Shown: in pieces, positions 48,638 through 58,500 of the stretch
Numbering within the stretch: position 1 is the stretch's first letter
Layout: the number at the start of each line of letters is the position of its first letter
DNA from: CAMLDH01 sp966250375
GTDB taxonomy: Bacteria; Pseudomonadota; Gammaproteobacteria; Burkholderiales; Burkholderiaceae_D
DNA length: 64,000 nucleotides
Assembly (NCBI GenBank): GCA_966250375.1
Contig: CBINHE010000007.1
Location: 8,519 to 72,518, forward strand
Reading direction: 5' to 3'
Translations under genes and position numbers: made by a program
Notes under the pieces: model-generated
What the model was told of the DNA's origin: nothing
Databases searched by the model: none
What the model saw: only the letters and a program-made list of their open reading frames with translations

Positions 48638-48883
48638 TCATTTCTCGAGTGGGATATCAGACTGGCACGGCGCTGAGCCTGTCTTTGTCTGTGCTTGTTC
48701 GCGCTGTAAATTTTCTGCTTCTTTGCGACGACGCTTGCGTTGCGGCGCAGCCATTAAGTATAGAATGATGGCCAGTGGAAAGATTCCATATAGCAAGAAA
48801 GTCATGATGCCTGCGATTACCGAATGCTCGGTAATCGACATCATAAGCACGACATAAATCCACGCGATTGCGACGATATGCAT
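48638..48883 (-). CDS. Small two-span membrane protein
   Basis: An 81-residue protein starting MHIVAIAWIYVVLMMSITEH at 48883, with two hydrophobic helices (about 2-16 and 20-45) and a basic, Gln-rich tail. It lies leftward between pgeF and phaC. Families like this are conserved in Oxalobacteraceae at this place, but have no known function. The longer frame to 48910 is possible. Confidence 0.6.
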   Translation of the reverse strand: MHIVAIAWIYVVLMMSITEHSVIAGIMTFLLYGIFPLAIILYLMAAPQRKRRRKEAENLQREQAQTKTGSAPCQSDIPLEK

Positions 48884-48936
48884 AAATTTGAACTGCACGC
48901 AAACGAACAACGATACGCCAAAAAAGAGATGTAAGC

Positions 48937-50652
48937 ATGAATAAATTGAATTCTCAAGCCGCTTTTCCTGAATGGATGTCTCAATTGACCGATCCTGCCG
49001 TCTGGCAGGCTTGGCTCAAGCAGCCGCCGCCCGACATGAGCTTGATTACATCCAGTATTCAGGATTTGGGGGCTGGAATTGACCCGGCGGTAATGACACA
49101 GTTGCAGGGCGAATACACACAGCAATTCTCCGCGTTGTGGCAGGATTTTCTCGTTTCCAAAACACCCACTGTGGCCGATAAGCGTGTTAACGCACCGGCG
49201 TGGCATTCCAATCCGTTTTCCACGTTTAATGCTGCAGCTTATTTGTTGAATGCACGTTTTTTGTTGGCGATGGCAGACTCGGTTCAGGTTCCGCCAAAAG
49301 CAAAACAGAAAATCCGTTTTTCCGTGGAGCAAATGATCGATGCAATGTCCCCGGCCAATTTTCTGGTGACGAATCCAGAGGCGCAGCAAAAAATTGTCGA
49401 AACCAATGGCGAGAGCTTGGTAAAAGGCATTGCACGCATGCTTGCCGACATAAAAAAAGGGCATATCTCGCAAACGGATGAATCTGCTTTTGAAGTGGGT
49501 AAAAATGTTGCTGCCAGTGAGGGCGCAGTGGTTTTCGAAAATGAATTGTTTCAACTGATTCAATACAAGCCGCTGACAAAAACAGTGCATGAGCGGCCGC
49601 TGTTGATTGTTCCGCCTTGCATCAACAAGTATTACATTCTTGATTTGCAGCCAAGCAATTCATTGGTGCGGTATGCGGTCGAGCAGGGCAATACCGTGTT
49701 CCTCGTTTCATGGCGCAACCCCGACGCATCATTGGAACATGCTACTTGGGACAATTACGTCGAAGACGCGGCTATCAAGGCAATTCATGTGGCCCAAGAA
49801 ATTTCAAAGCAGAAACAGATTAACACGCTAGGTTTTTGTGTCGGCGGCACCTTGCTTTCCACCGCATTGGCGGTTCTGGCTGCTCGGCGCGAAAATCCGG
49901 TGGCCAGCTTGACGTTGTTTACCTCGCTCCTTGATTTTTCGGATACCGGGATTCTCGATGTCTTTATCGACGAGGAGCAGGTCAAGGCGCGTGAGGAGGC
50001 AATCGGGCAGGGCGGCTTGATGCCGGGGCGCGACTTTGCTTCTGCCTTTTCCAGCTTGCGGGCCAACGATCTGGTATGGAATTATGTTGGCTCCAGCTAT
50101 CTGCGCGGCGAAGAGCCGCCGCCATTCGATTTACTGTACTGGAACGCCGATAATACTAATTTGCCGGGGCCGATGTTTTGCTGGTACCTGCGTAATACCT
50201 ATCTGGAAAACAGTCTGAAAATTCCTGGCAAGCTGACGGTCGCAGGGGAGAAAGTCGATCTTGGCAAGATCAGTGCGCCAACCTTCATCTATGCGTCGCG
50301 CGAAGATCACATTGTTCCTTGGACATCGGCCTATGCATCGACGGCGGTGCTCAATCCGAAGGCACCGAGCCTGAACCGCTTTGTGCTCGGCGCGTCCGGC
50401 CACATCGCTGGTGTAATCAATCCGCCGGTCAAGAAAAAGCGCAGTTACTGGACCAACGACAAAATCGTTGCCGATCCGGACAAATGGCTTGTCGGCGCCA
50501 AAGAACAGCCAGGTAGCTGGTGGACCGAGTGGGCAGCATTCCTGACCAGTCATGCAGGAGAACAAGTGCCAGCGCCGCGCAAGTATGGAAATGTCGCTTA
50601 CAAGGCGATTGAGCCGGCGCCGGGACGCTACGTCAAAGCAAAAGCGGAATAA
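48937..50652 (+). CDS. phaC: Class I poly(3-hydroxyalkanoate) synthase
   Basis: Polymerises 3-hydroxyacyl-CoA into polyester storage granules. A 571-residue protein with the lipase-like box GFCVGGT (catalytic Cys301), Asp457 in SREDHIVPW and His489 in GASGHIAGV, the complete triad. Length and motifs are those of class I enzymes, which work without PhaE/PhaR subunits. phaA and phaB are not adjacent; the regulator phaR follows. The promoter region upstream is short. Confidence 0.97.
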   Translation: MNKLNSQAAFPEWMSQLTDPAVWQAWLKQPPPDMSLITSSIQDLGAGIDPAVMTQLQGEYTQQFSALWQDFLVSKTPTVADKRVNAPAWHSNPFSTFNAAAYLLNARFLLAMADSVQVPPKAKQKIRFSVEQMIDAMSPANFLVTNPEAQQKIVETNGESLVKGIARMLADIKKGHISQTDESAFEVGKNVAASEGAVVFENELFQLIQYKPLTKTVHERPLLIVPPCINKYYILDLQPSNSLVRYAVEQGNTVFLVSWRNPDASLEHATWDNYVEDAAIKAIHVAQEISKQKQINTLGFCVGGTLLSTALAVLAARRENPVASLTLFTSLLDFSDTGILDVFIDEEQVKAREEAIGQGGLMPGRDFASAFSSLRANDLVWNYVGSSYLRGEEPPPFDLLYWNADNTNLPGPMFCWYLRNTYLENSLKIPGKLTVAGEKVDLGKISAPTFIYASREDHIVPWTSAYASTAVLNPKAPSLNRFVLGASGHIAGVINPPVKKKRSYWTNDKIVADPDKWLVGAKEQPGSWWTEWAAFLTSHAGEQVPAPRKYGNVAYKAIEPAPGRYVKAKAE

Positions 50653-50707
50653 GAGTAGCGTTCTAAAAAAATGCACTCCAGAAAATTGCGCGTAGAATGT
50701 TGCCTAC

Positions 50708-50718
50708 TTGCATTGCAA
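50708..50718. promoter_or_regulatory. Odd-length palindrome, candidate PhaR operator
   Basis: TTGCA-T-TGCAA lies about 140 bases before phaR, in TGC-containing sequence. PhaR proteins bind TGC-rich inverted sites before phaR and phasin genes in other bacteria. The link is an inference from position and base content. Confidence 0.35.
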
Positions 50719-50768
50719 TATACCTCCCAGGTATTGGCATAGTTACGTAATCCTTTGTTTTTTCGAAC

Positions 50769-50774
50769 TATAAT
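50769..50774 (+). promoter_or_regulatory. Candidate -10 box for phaR
   Basis: A perfect TATAAT is about 80 bases before the phaR start. No strong TTGACA-like -35 box with 16-18 base spacing is seen, so support is limited. Confidence 0.4.
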
Positions 50775-50854
50775 GAGACAAATCAAAGCGAGCACACGTT
50801 CGCTTTGCGCAGATTAATAGGGATGCGTTGCGACGCAATACAATGGAATTTCAG

Positions 50855-51412
50855 ATGACTAGTACAAAAAAGATTTCTGAGCGCTTGATCAAGAAATATC
50901 CGAACCGCCGTTTGTACGATACGCAAACGAGTTCTTACATTACGCTCACCGATGTCAAGCAACTGGTGCTCGCTAATGAAGAATTCACGGTGGTCGATGC
51001 CAAGACCGATGAAGATTTGACGCGCAGTATCCTGCTGCAGATCATTCTGGAAGAAGAAGCAAACGGTTCGCCGATGTTTTCCAGCGGTGCGCTGTCGCAG
51101 ATCATTCGTTACTACGGCCATGCGATGCAGGGCATGATGGGCTCGTATCTGGAAAAAAATATCCAGGCATTCATCGATATTCAGAACAAGCTGACGGAAA
51201 ACTCCAAGGGGCTCTACGAGGGCAAGCCGTTCAGCCCGGAGATGTGGGCTCAATTCATGAATGTGCAAGGCCCGATGATGCAAGGCATGATGAGCAACTA
51301 CATCGAGCAGAGCAAGAGCTTGTTCATGCAGATGCAGGAGCAAATGCAAAACCAGACCAAGAACATGTTCGGCGCATTTCCGTTCTCCGGCGTCGACAAG
51401 ACCACGAAGTAG
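50855..51412 (+). CDS. phaR: Polyhydroxyalkanoate synthesis repressor PhaR
   Basis: A 185-residue granule-sensing repressor. The N-terminal PHB/PHA accumulation regulator domain (about 8-70: IKKYPNRRLYDTQTSSYITL, then VVDAKTDEDLTRSILLQIIL) is diagnostic. The C terminus is Met/Gln-rich and helical, fitting granule binding. The start at 50855 gives MTSTKKIS; in-frame ATGs upstream (50843) are possible. No strong ribosome site is seen. Confidence 0.95.
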   Translation: MTSTKKISERLIKKYPNRRLYDTQTSSYITLTDVKQLVLANEEFTVVDAKTDEDLTRSILLQIILEEEANGSPMFSSGALSQIIRYYGHAMQGMMGSYLEKNIQAFIDIQNKLTENSKGLYEGKPFSPEMWAQFMNVQGPMMQGMMSNYIEQSKSLFMQMQEQMQNQTKNMFGAFPFSGVDKTTK

Positions 51413-51488
51413 CTGGAAATCGAAGTAACTGGAGCTGGTAGCAGTCAAGTTGAATTCACGGGTTTCGATAGCGCAGGCCAGTCAAGTG

Positions 51489-51529
51489 AAGAGGGTACAA
51501 TAGCGAATTCCGCTTTGACCCTCTTTTTT
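51489..51529 (+). terminator. Terminator-like hairpin ending at the rimO start
   Basis: AAGAGGGT (51489-51496) pairs with ACCCTCTT (51518-51525), with an inner AGCG/CGCT stem, and is followed by T residues that run into the ATG at 51530. It has the shape of an intrinsic terminator of phaR, but leaves rimO without a separate ribosome site. Confidence 0.65.
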
Positions 51530-52891
51530 ATGTCCAACGCTTCCCAAACTGCACCAAAAGTCGGTTTTGTCTCGCTCGGCTGCCCCAAAGCCTTGGTGGA
51601 CTCCGAACAAATCCTTACCCAATTGCGCGCTGAAGGTTATGAAACCGCCAAATCCTATGACGGCGCCGATCTCGTCATTGTTAATACCTGCGGTTTTATC
51701 GACGCCGCAGTACAAGAATCGCTTGATGCCATTGGCGAGGCGCTGACTGAAAACGGCAAGGTCATCGTCACCGGCTGCCTGGGTGCGAAGAAAGATGCTG
51801 CAGGCAAGGATATCATCCAGAGCGTCCATCCCAAGGTCTTGGAAGTCACCGGCCCGCACGCGCTAGCAGAGGTGATGACGGCGGTGCACAAGCATTTACC
51901 GAAGCCGCATGAACCATTCATCGATTTGGTGCCGGCGCAGGGCATCAAGCTCACACCGAAGCACTTCGCTTACCTGAAAATTTCCGAGGGCTGTAACCAT
52001 CGCTGCAGTTTTTGCATCATTCCGTCGATGCGCGGCGACCTCGTGTCGCGCCCGATTGCGGACGTAATGCTGGAAGCGGAAAACCTGTTCAAGGCGGGCG
52101 TCAAGGAATTGCTGGTCATTTCACAAGACACCAGCGCTTATGGCGTGGACGTGAAATTCCGCATGGGTTTCTGGAACGGCAAACCGGTCAAGACGCACAT
52201 GACGCAATTGGTGACCGCGCTAGGTGAGCTGGCAGCGCAATACGGCGCGTGGGTGCGTCTGCATTATGTGTATCCGTATCCGCATGTGGACGCCATCATT
52301 CCGTTGATGAGTGAGGGCCGGGTGTTGCCGTATCTGGACGTGCCGCTGCAGCACGCGCACCCGGAGGTTTTGAAGCGCATGAAGCGTCCTGCCAATGGCG
52401 AAAAAAATATCGAACGCATCCAGGCGTGGCGCAAAATGTGCCCTGACATCACGATCCGCTCCACCTTCATCGCTGGTTTTCCCGGCGAAACGGAACAGGA
52501 GTTCGAATACCTGCTGGACTTTCTGAAGGAGGCCGAAATCGACCGCCTCGGCTGCTTTGCCTACTCACCGGTGGATGGCGCGACCGCCAACGCGTTGGCA
52601 GACCCGGTCCCGGAAGCGCTGCGTGAAGAGCGCCGTGGACGCGTAATGGAGCTGCAAGAGGGCATTTCAAAAAAACGCCTGCAATCCAAGGTTGGCAAAA
52701 CCATTCGCGTCTTGATCGATGAGGTCAAGCGCGATGGCGGGGTCGGACGTTCTGCTGCCGATGCACCGGAAATCGATGGCGTGGTTTATGTGAAGCCGCC
52801 ATATGAACCGCACCTGAAACTGCAGGTAGGACAATTCTACGATGTGGAGGTAACGGCAGCTGATGCGCATGATTTGTGGGCGAAAGCGTGA
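51530..52891 (+). CDS. rimO: Ribosomal protein S12 methylthiotransferase RimO
   Basis: A radical-SAM enzyme that adds a methylthio group to Asp89 of ribosomal protein S12. A 453-residue protein. The N-terminal domain has CPK, NTC and TGC iron-sulfur cysteines (GFVSLGCPKALVDSE, VIVNTCGFIDAA, VTGCLG); the radical-SAM motif CNHRCSFC is at 155-162, with a C-terminal TRAM-type domain. The start at 51530 gives MSNASQTAPKVGFVS. The upstream T run leaves no Shine-Dalgarno. Its stop overlaps metC. Confidence 0.96.
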   Translation: MSNASQTAPKVGFVSLGCPKALVDSEQILTQLRAEGYETAKSYDGADLVIVNTCGFIDAAVQESLDAIGEALTENGKVIVTGCLGAKKDAAGKDIIQSVHPKVLEVTGPHALAEVMTAVHKHLPKPHEPFIDLVPAQGIKLTPKHFAYLKISEGCNHRCSFCIIPSMRGDLVSRPIADVMLEAENLFKAGVKELLVISQDTSAYGVDVKFRMGFWNGKPVKTHMTQLVTALGELAAQYGAWVRLHYVYPYPHVDAIIPLMSEGRVLPYLDVPLQHAHPEVLKRMKRPANGEKNIERIQAWRKMCPDITIRSTFIAGFPGETEQEFEYLLDFLKEAEIDRLGCFAYSPVDGATANALADPVPEALREERRGRVMELQEGISKKRLQSKVGKTIRVLIDEVKRDGGVGRSAADAPEIDGVVYVKPPYEPHLKLQVGQFYDVEVTAADAHDLWAKA

Positions 52892-54054
52892 CTAGCCGGA
52901 AATCGCTTCAAACCGCATTGGTCCACAGCGACTACACGCCGCCGGCGGGGTTTTCTGCATTTCCGACTGCGATTCATCATGCGTCAACCGTCTTGTTTGA
53001 TAATGTTGCGGCGATGCGTTCGCGTAACTGGCAGGACAAAAATGCGTACACCTATGGCTTGCATGGTACTCCGACCTCTTTCACGCTGGAAGCGAGGCTT
53101 GCCGCCATAGAGGGTGGCAAGCATTGTTTGCTGGCACCCAGCGGGCTGGCTGCGATTGCGATGGTCGATTTCGCCTTGCTGAAGAGCGGGGACGATGTGC
53201 TGATTCCGGATAATGTGTACAACCCGAATCGCGAATTGGGGAACTGGCTGGCAAAGGATTTCGGCATTACCGCCCGTTATTACGATCCAATGATCGGCGC
53301 GGGAATCGCTGAGTTGATTCAGCCGAATACCACCCTGATCTGGGCCGAAGCGCCGGGCTCGGTATCGATGGAAGTGCCGGATATTCCCGCCATATGCAAG
53401 GCAGCACACGATAGGGGCGTGCTGGTCGCGGTCGATAATACCTGGTCCGCCGGTCTTGCATTTCGGGCATTCGAACATGGTGCCGACATCGTGATGCAGG
53501 CATTGACGAAATATCAGTCGGGCGGCTCGGATGTATTGATGGGTGCGGTCATTACACGTGACAAGACATTGAACCATCGGCTCGAACTGGCCCATATGCG
53601 GTTGGGGCTGGGGGTGGGTATGGATGACGTTTATCTGGTGTTGCGTGGTTTGCCGACGATGAAATTGCGCTTCGATGCGCATGATGCAGGTGCACGCAAG
53701 GTGGCGACATGGTTGAAAGGCCGCCCGGAAATCGCTAAGGTGCTGCACCCGGCGTTTGCCGATTGTCCCGGACACGAGAGCTGGAAGCGCGACTTTGAAG
53801 GGGCGGGGGGCTTGTTCTCTGTGATATTCGATGAACGCTACACAGAAGCGCAAACCGATCGTTTCGTGGATAGCTTGAAGTTGTTCAAGATCGGCTTTAG
53901 CTGGGGTGGATCGAACAGTTTGTGCGTGCCGTACCGCATGCAGTCCATGCGCAACAACTGGCACGATCGCGGACAGCTGGTGCGTTTCAATATCGGTCTC
54001 GAAGAAGCGGCGGACTTGATCACGGATATAGAGCAGGCATTGTCAATGCTCTAA
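52888..54054 (+). CDS. metC: Cystathionine beta-lyase
   Basis: Splits cystathionine to homocysteine, pyruvate and ammonia in methionine synthesis. A 388-residue PLP enzyme starting at GTG 52888, overlapping the rimO stop. The PLP lysine is in LTKYQSGGSDVLMGA (Lys208), with GTPTSFTLEARLAAIEGG (substrate-cofactor region) and EAPGSVSMEVPDIPAI. A cystathionine gamma-synthase is a possible alternative because the families are close, but the GGSDVLMG pattern favours the lyase. Confidence 0.88.
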   Translation: MTSRKSLQTALVHSDYTPPAGFSAFPTAIHHASTVLFDNVAAMRSRNWQDKNAYTYGLHGTPTSFTLEARLAAIEGGKHCLLAPSGLAAIAMVDFALLKSGDDVLIPDNVYNPNRELGNWLAKDFGITARYYDPMIGAGIAELIQPNTTLIWAEAPGSVSMEVPDIPAICKAAHDRGVLVAVDNTWSAGLAFRAFEHGADIVMQALTKYQSGGSDVLMGAVITRDKTLNHRLELAHMRLGLGVGMDDVYLVLRGLPTMKLRFDAHDAGARKVATWLKGRPEIAKVLHPAFADCPGHESWKRDFEGAGGLFSVIFDERYTEAQTDRFVDSLKLFKIGFSWGGSNSLCVPYRMQSMRNNWHDRGQLVRFNIGLEEAADLITDIEQALSML

Positions 54055-54068
54055 ACCTGAAAAAACAG

Positions 54069-54170
54069 TTGATCCACGAAAGATACGAACATTTTCAAAG
54101 AGGGATGAATGGCTGTATCAATACAACGTCTATGATTTTTTTCGTGTCTTTTGTGATTTTCGTGGATCAA
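54069..54170. repeat. Imperfect inverted repeat with CGTG periodicity
   Basis: TTGATCCACGAAA (54069-54081) is perfectly complementary to TTTCGTGGATCAA (54158-54170), with a second, partly paired GATACGAA/TTCGTGTC. The right arm repeats TTCGTG, TTGTG, TTCGTGG at about 10-11 base spacing. Similar CGTG-rich repeats are scattered in many bacterial genomes, and their origin is unknown. It lies after metC. Confidence 0.7.
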
Positions 54171-54239
54171 GTGCTTTTCCCAAAATAAAACATTAAAAAT
54201 CGTGTCTGTGTTTGGGGTAAATTTTTAATATTTTGTCAT

Positions 54240-54602
54240 TCAAATTGGCATCGGCTTGTTGTCGTTCAGGTACAGCATTCCTTTGATCAGTCGATATGCT
54301 TTCCACACCCATGCCGCTGTCCAGGTTAGCCACGCCAGTGGTATGCCGATAACGGTCATGAACAGGATGCCGCCGATCACCATCCAGACCAAATACCACC
54401 AAAACGACCGGATCTGCCAAGTGTGATGGCTATAAACGAAAGTGCCGGCAGTATCGTCGCGCTTGATGTAATTGATGATCAGAGGGATCCATGAAAACGC
54501 TCCCAAAGAAAAGAAAAAACTCACCGCGTGAAAAAGGTAGAGCCACCACGCAAGGTTCTTGTCGGATTGCAGCTTGGTATCGAAAATGAGTTCCTGAGGC
54601 AT
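54240..54602 (-). CDS. DUF4870-like membrane protein
   Basis: A 120-residue protein with three hydrophobic helices (about 20-42, 68-87, 88-106) and the segment YIKRDDTAGTFVYSHHTWQI between the first two, characteristic of the DUF4870 membrane family. Function unknown. It is leftward, between metC and serB. Starts MPQELIFDTK at 54602. Confidence 0.75.
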   Translation of the reverse strand: MPQELIFDTKLQSDKNLAWWLYLFHAVSFFFSLGAFSWIPLIINYIKRDDTAGTFVYSHHTWQIRSFWWYLVWMVIGGILFMTVIGIPLAWLTWTAAWVWKAYRLIKGMLYLNDNKPMPI

Positions 54603-54639
54603 GGTTATTCCGCTTTCAATGAATTTTTGAACCGAGATT

Positions 54640-54673
54640 AGAGTAATGCAGACCTCCGTGCCTGCATTACTCT
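54640..54673. repeat. 12-bp palindromic hairpin
   Basis: AGAGTAATGCAG pairs perfectly with CTGCATTACTCT over a 10-base loop, between two leftward genes (serB 3' side and the DUF4870-like gene). There is no T run on either strand, so it is not a typical intrinsic terminator; possible mRNA-stability element or repeat. Confidence 0.7.
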
Positions 54674-54698
54674 TGCGCTTTGCGAAAGCCCTGCAGTT

Positions 54699-55541
54699 TT
54701 ACTCAAACAATGCCAAGATGCCGTCCAGTCCGACGAAATTCAAGGCAACGTCGGCTTGAACGCGCACAATCGGCTTGGCACGGAATGCGACCGACATGCC
54801 CGCAATCGCCATCATTTTGAGATCGTTTGCGCCGTCACCCATCACGATTGCTTGCGTGGTCGATATCCCGAGTTCGGCGCACACGCGCTCCACGGTATGC
54901 TTTTTCTCGTCGGCATCGACAATGCCGCCAACGACACGACCGGTCAGTTTGCCATCAACGATCTCCAGCACATTGGAGTGGGTGTAATCGAGTCCGAGCC
55001 GCTGCTTCATGTGATCAGTGAAGAAAGTGAAGCCACCGGATACGAGTAGTGTCTTCAGTCCGGCGGCCTTGATCGATGTCAGCATGTTTTCCGCACCTGG
55101 CGACAGGCGCAAGCGTTCGTCATACACGCGCTGCAGCGCCGTTGCATCCAATCCTTTTAGCAGCGACACGCGGCGCGTCAGGCTTTCACGAAATTCGATT
55201 TCACCGCGCATCGCCGCTTCAGTGATTTCTGCAACTTGCGGCTTCAAGCCCTGCATATCCGCGATCTCATCGATGCATTCAATCGTGATCAAGGTCGAAT
55301 CCATATCCATCACGACTAGTTTGAACTCGGCGAGCTTGCATCCGGGCGCAATGAATGTGCAGTCGAGTTTCGCAGCGAGACATTCGGCGTCCAGCTGCGC
55401 CCTGAGTGCATCGGAATAGTCGACGTTTTCACAGCGGAACGCATGTGGATGAATGGGTGTAATGCGCTTGGCGCCGGCCATTGCGGCAATGCGTTCGATG
55501 GTGGACTGGTCAGTCGTCAGGCCTTGCAGAATCAGATTCAT
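54699..55541 (-). CDS. serB: Phosphoserine phosphatase
   Basis: Last step of serine synthesis: releases phosphate from phosphoserine. A 280-residue HAD-family protein with the nucleophile motif VMDMDSTLI (Asp79, Asp81), LLVSGGFTFFTDHM and GDGANDLKMM near the end. An N-terminal part of about 70 residues precedes the core, as in the long bacterial type. Faces away from metC; mfd follows upstream on the same strand. Confidence 0.95.
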   Translation of the reverse strand: MNLILQGLTTDQSTIERIAAMAGAKRITPIHPHAFRCENVDYSDALRAQLDAECLAAKLDCTFIAPGCKLAEFKLVVMDMDSTLITIECIDEIADMQGLKPQVAEITEAAMRGEIEFRESLTRRVSLLKGLDATALQRVYDERLRLSPGAENMLTSIKAAGLKTLLVSGGFTFFTDHMKQRLGLDYTHSNVLEIVDGKLTGRVVGGIVDADEKKHTVERVCAELGISTTQAIVMGDGANDLKMMAIAGMSVAFRAKPIVRVQADVALNFVGLDGILALFE

Positions 55542-55569
55542 TGTTTGTTGTGTCGTGTATTTGAAATTT

Positions 55570-58500
55570 TTATGCTGTCAGTGCCCGGATCGTGGATTTG
55601 ATTTGCGACACACGTGCAGCGAGGTCCGGCATGTTGGCGGTGATGCGCAGCTTATCCTGGCCGTTCAGTCGAATATGCCGATTCTTTTGAATGAGCTCGA
55701 TGATGCGCATCGCATCGACCGGCGGATCAGGCTGGAATTGCAGCAGCGCCGATTCGCCGTGCGCATCGATTTTAACAATGCCGACCGGCTTCGCTGCCAC
55801 CCGCAAGCGATGCGTTTCGATCAAGGCTTTTGCGGGATCCGGCATTTTGCCGAAACGATCGATCAGCTCTTCCTGCATGTCGTCGATCGATTCCGATGTG
55901 TTGCAGTTGGCGAAGCGCTTGTACAGCGACAGGCGTTCATGCACATCGCCACAATAATCGTTGGGCAATAGTGCCGGTACGTGCAGATTGATTTCGGTCG
56001 TGGTCGATAGCGGTGCCGCGAGATCGGGTTCCTTGCCATTCTTCAGCGATCGTACCGCTTCATTGAGCATGTCGGAATAGAGCTGGAAGCCGATCTCATG
56101 CATCTCGCCCGATTGATTTTCGCCCAGCACTTCACCTGCGCCGCGGATTTCCAGGTCGTGCATGGCGAGGTAGAAGCCGCTGCCGAGTTCTTCCATTTGC
56201 TGAATCGCTTCCAGGCGGCGGTTCGCCTGTTTGGTCAGGCCTTGTACGTCATTTACCAGCAGGTAGGCATAGGCCTGGTGATGGGAACGACCGACGCGCC
56301 CGCGCAATTGATGCAATTGCGCGAGGCCGAATTTGTCGGCGCGGTGCATGATGATCGTGTTCGCGGTCGGCACGTCGATACCGGTTTCGATAATGGTGGT
56401 GCATAGCAGGATATTGAAACGCTGCGCAACGAAATCGCGCATCACCTTTTCCAGATCGCGCTCGTGCATCTGGCCGTGCGCGACGGCGATCCGCGCTTCG
56501 GGCAACAGTACTTCCAGCATGGCCTTGCGGTTCTGGATGGTCTCGACTTCGTTGTGCAGGAAATATACCTGGCCGCCGCGCTTCAATTCGCGCAGGCAGG
56601 CTTCGCGGATCACCGATTCGCCTTCGTTGCGCACGAAGGTCTTGATTGCCAGACGCTTCTGCGGTGCAGTGGCAATGATCGAGAAATCCCGCAAGCCTTC
56701 CAGCGCCATGCCGAGAGTGCGCGGGATCGGTGTCGCTGTCAGCGTTAATACATCGACTTCGGCGCGCAATGCCTTCAATGCTTCTTTCTGGCGCACGCCG
56801 AACCGGTGTTCTTCATCAATGATCACGAGGCCCAGACGGGAAAACTTGATATCGTTCGACAGCAATTTGTGCGTGCCGATCACGATGTCGAGCGTGCCAT
56901 CGGCCATGCCTTTGATCGCTTGCGTGATTTCCTTGGTCGAGCGGAAGCGCGACAATTCGGCGATTTTTACCGGCCAGTCGGCGAAACGGTCGGCAAACGT
57001 CGTCGCATGTTGTTCGGCCAACAGCGTGGTCGGTGCGAGAATGGCGACCTGCTTGCCGCCCAGCACCGCGACAAACGCGGCGCGCAACGCAACTTCCGTC
57101 TTGCCGAAACCGACGTCACCGCAAATCAGTCGATCCATCGGTTTGCCGCCAGTCATGTCCTTGATCACCGCATTGATCGCTGCAGCTTGATCGGGCGTTT
57201 CTTCGAAACCGAAGCTGTCGGCGAACGCTTCATAATCGTGCGCAGAATATTCGAACGAATGGCCTTGGCGAATCGCACGACGCGCATACAAATTGAGTAG
57301 TTCGGCCGCGGTGTCGCGGATCTGTTGCGCGGCGCGGCGCTTGGCCTTTTCCCATTGGCCGGATCCGAGCGCATGCAGCGGCGCGTCTTCCGGCGAGGCG
57401 CCCGAATAGCGCGAGATCACATGCAGTTGCGATACCGGCACATACAGCTTGGTATCTTTCGCATATTCGAGATGCAGGAATTCGGTTTCACCTTCGCCCA
57501 GATCCATGCTGACCAGACCCATGTAACGGCCGATGCCGTGATTGGCATGCACGACTGGATCGCCGATTTTGAGTTCGGACAAATCGCGCACCATCGACTC
57601 GACCTGAGTGGCGCCTTCCTGCTTTTTCTTGCCGATGCGGCGTCCCGAGCCTGCATATAACTCGGTTTCGGTAATGAAGACGAGATTGCCTGGCGCCGCG
57701 TTCAGTTCAAAGCCAGCATGTAGAGGTGCGACGCCCAGCATCAGTTTTGCCGACGCGGCTTCAAAGTCTGCGAAGCCGCCGCAGGGCGCCAGCGTCAGAT
57801 CATATTCATTGAAGTATTGCTGCAGCGTTTCGCGGCGGCCGTTGGATTCGGCGCAGATCATCACGCGCTTGTCGGTTTGCAGCACATATGACCGCAGGTT
57901 GACCAGCGGATCATCGGCACGTCGATTGACCGCGATGTTGGGGAGTGGCGCCGACAATTCCGATGCGACGTCATCATGTTTTATCACCCAGCGGCCAAAG
58001 GGCTTCGCCAGCGTGAAAAAATCTTCGTCTTTCAAGAACAGGGTTTCCGGCGCGAGCAATGGGCGCTCGCGGTCCGCTTTCAAAAATTTATAACGAGACT
58101 GCGTTTCGCTCCAGAAGCGCGCGATGGCGCCTTCGATGTCACCGATCAAGGCGAACATGGTGTTTTGCGGCAAGTACTGAAACAGGGTGGCGGTTTCTTC
58201 AAAAAACAGCGGCAGGTAATATTCGATACCGGCGGAGGCAATGCCGTGGCCGATATCCTTGTAGATCGCGGATTTCGACGGATCGCCTTCAAACACTTCG
58301 CGCCAGCGACTGCGGAATGCAGTGCGCGCCGCTTCATCCATCGGGAATTCGCGGCCCGGCAACATGCGCACTTCCTTGACCGGATAGAGCGAACGCTGGG
58401 TGTCGGCGTCAAAGGTACGGATGGTTTCGATCGTGTCGCCGAACAGGTCGATGCGGTAAGGCAGCGCGGATCCCATCGGGAACAGGTCGATCAGGCCGCC

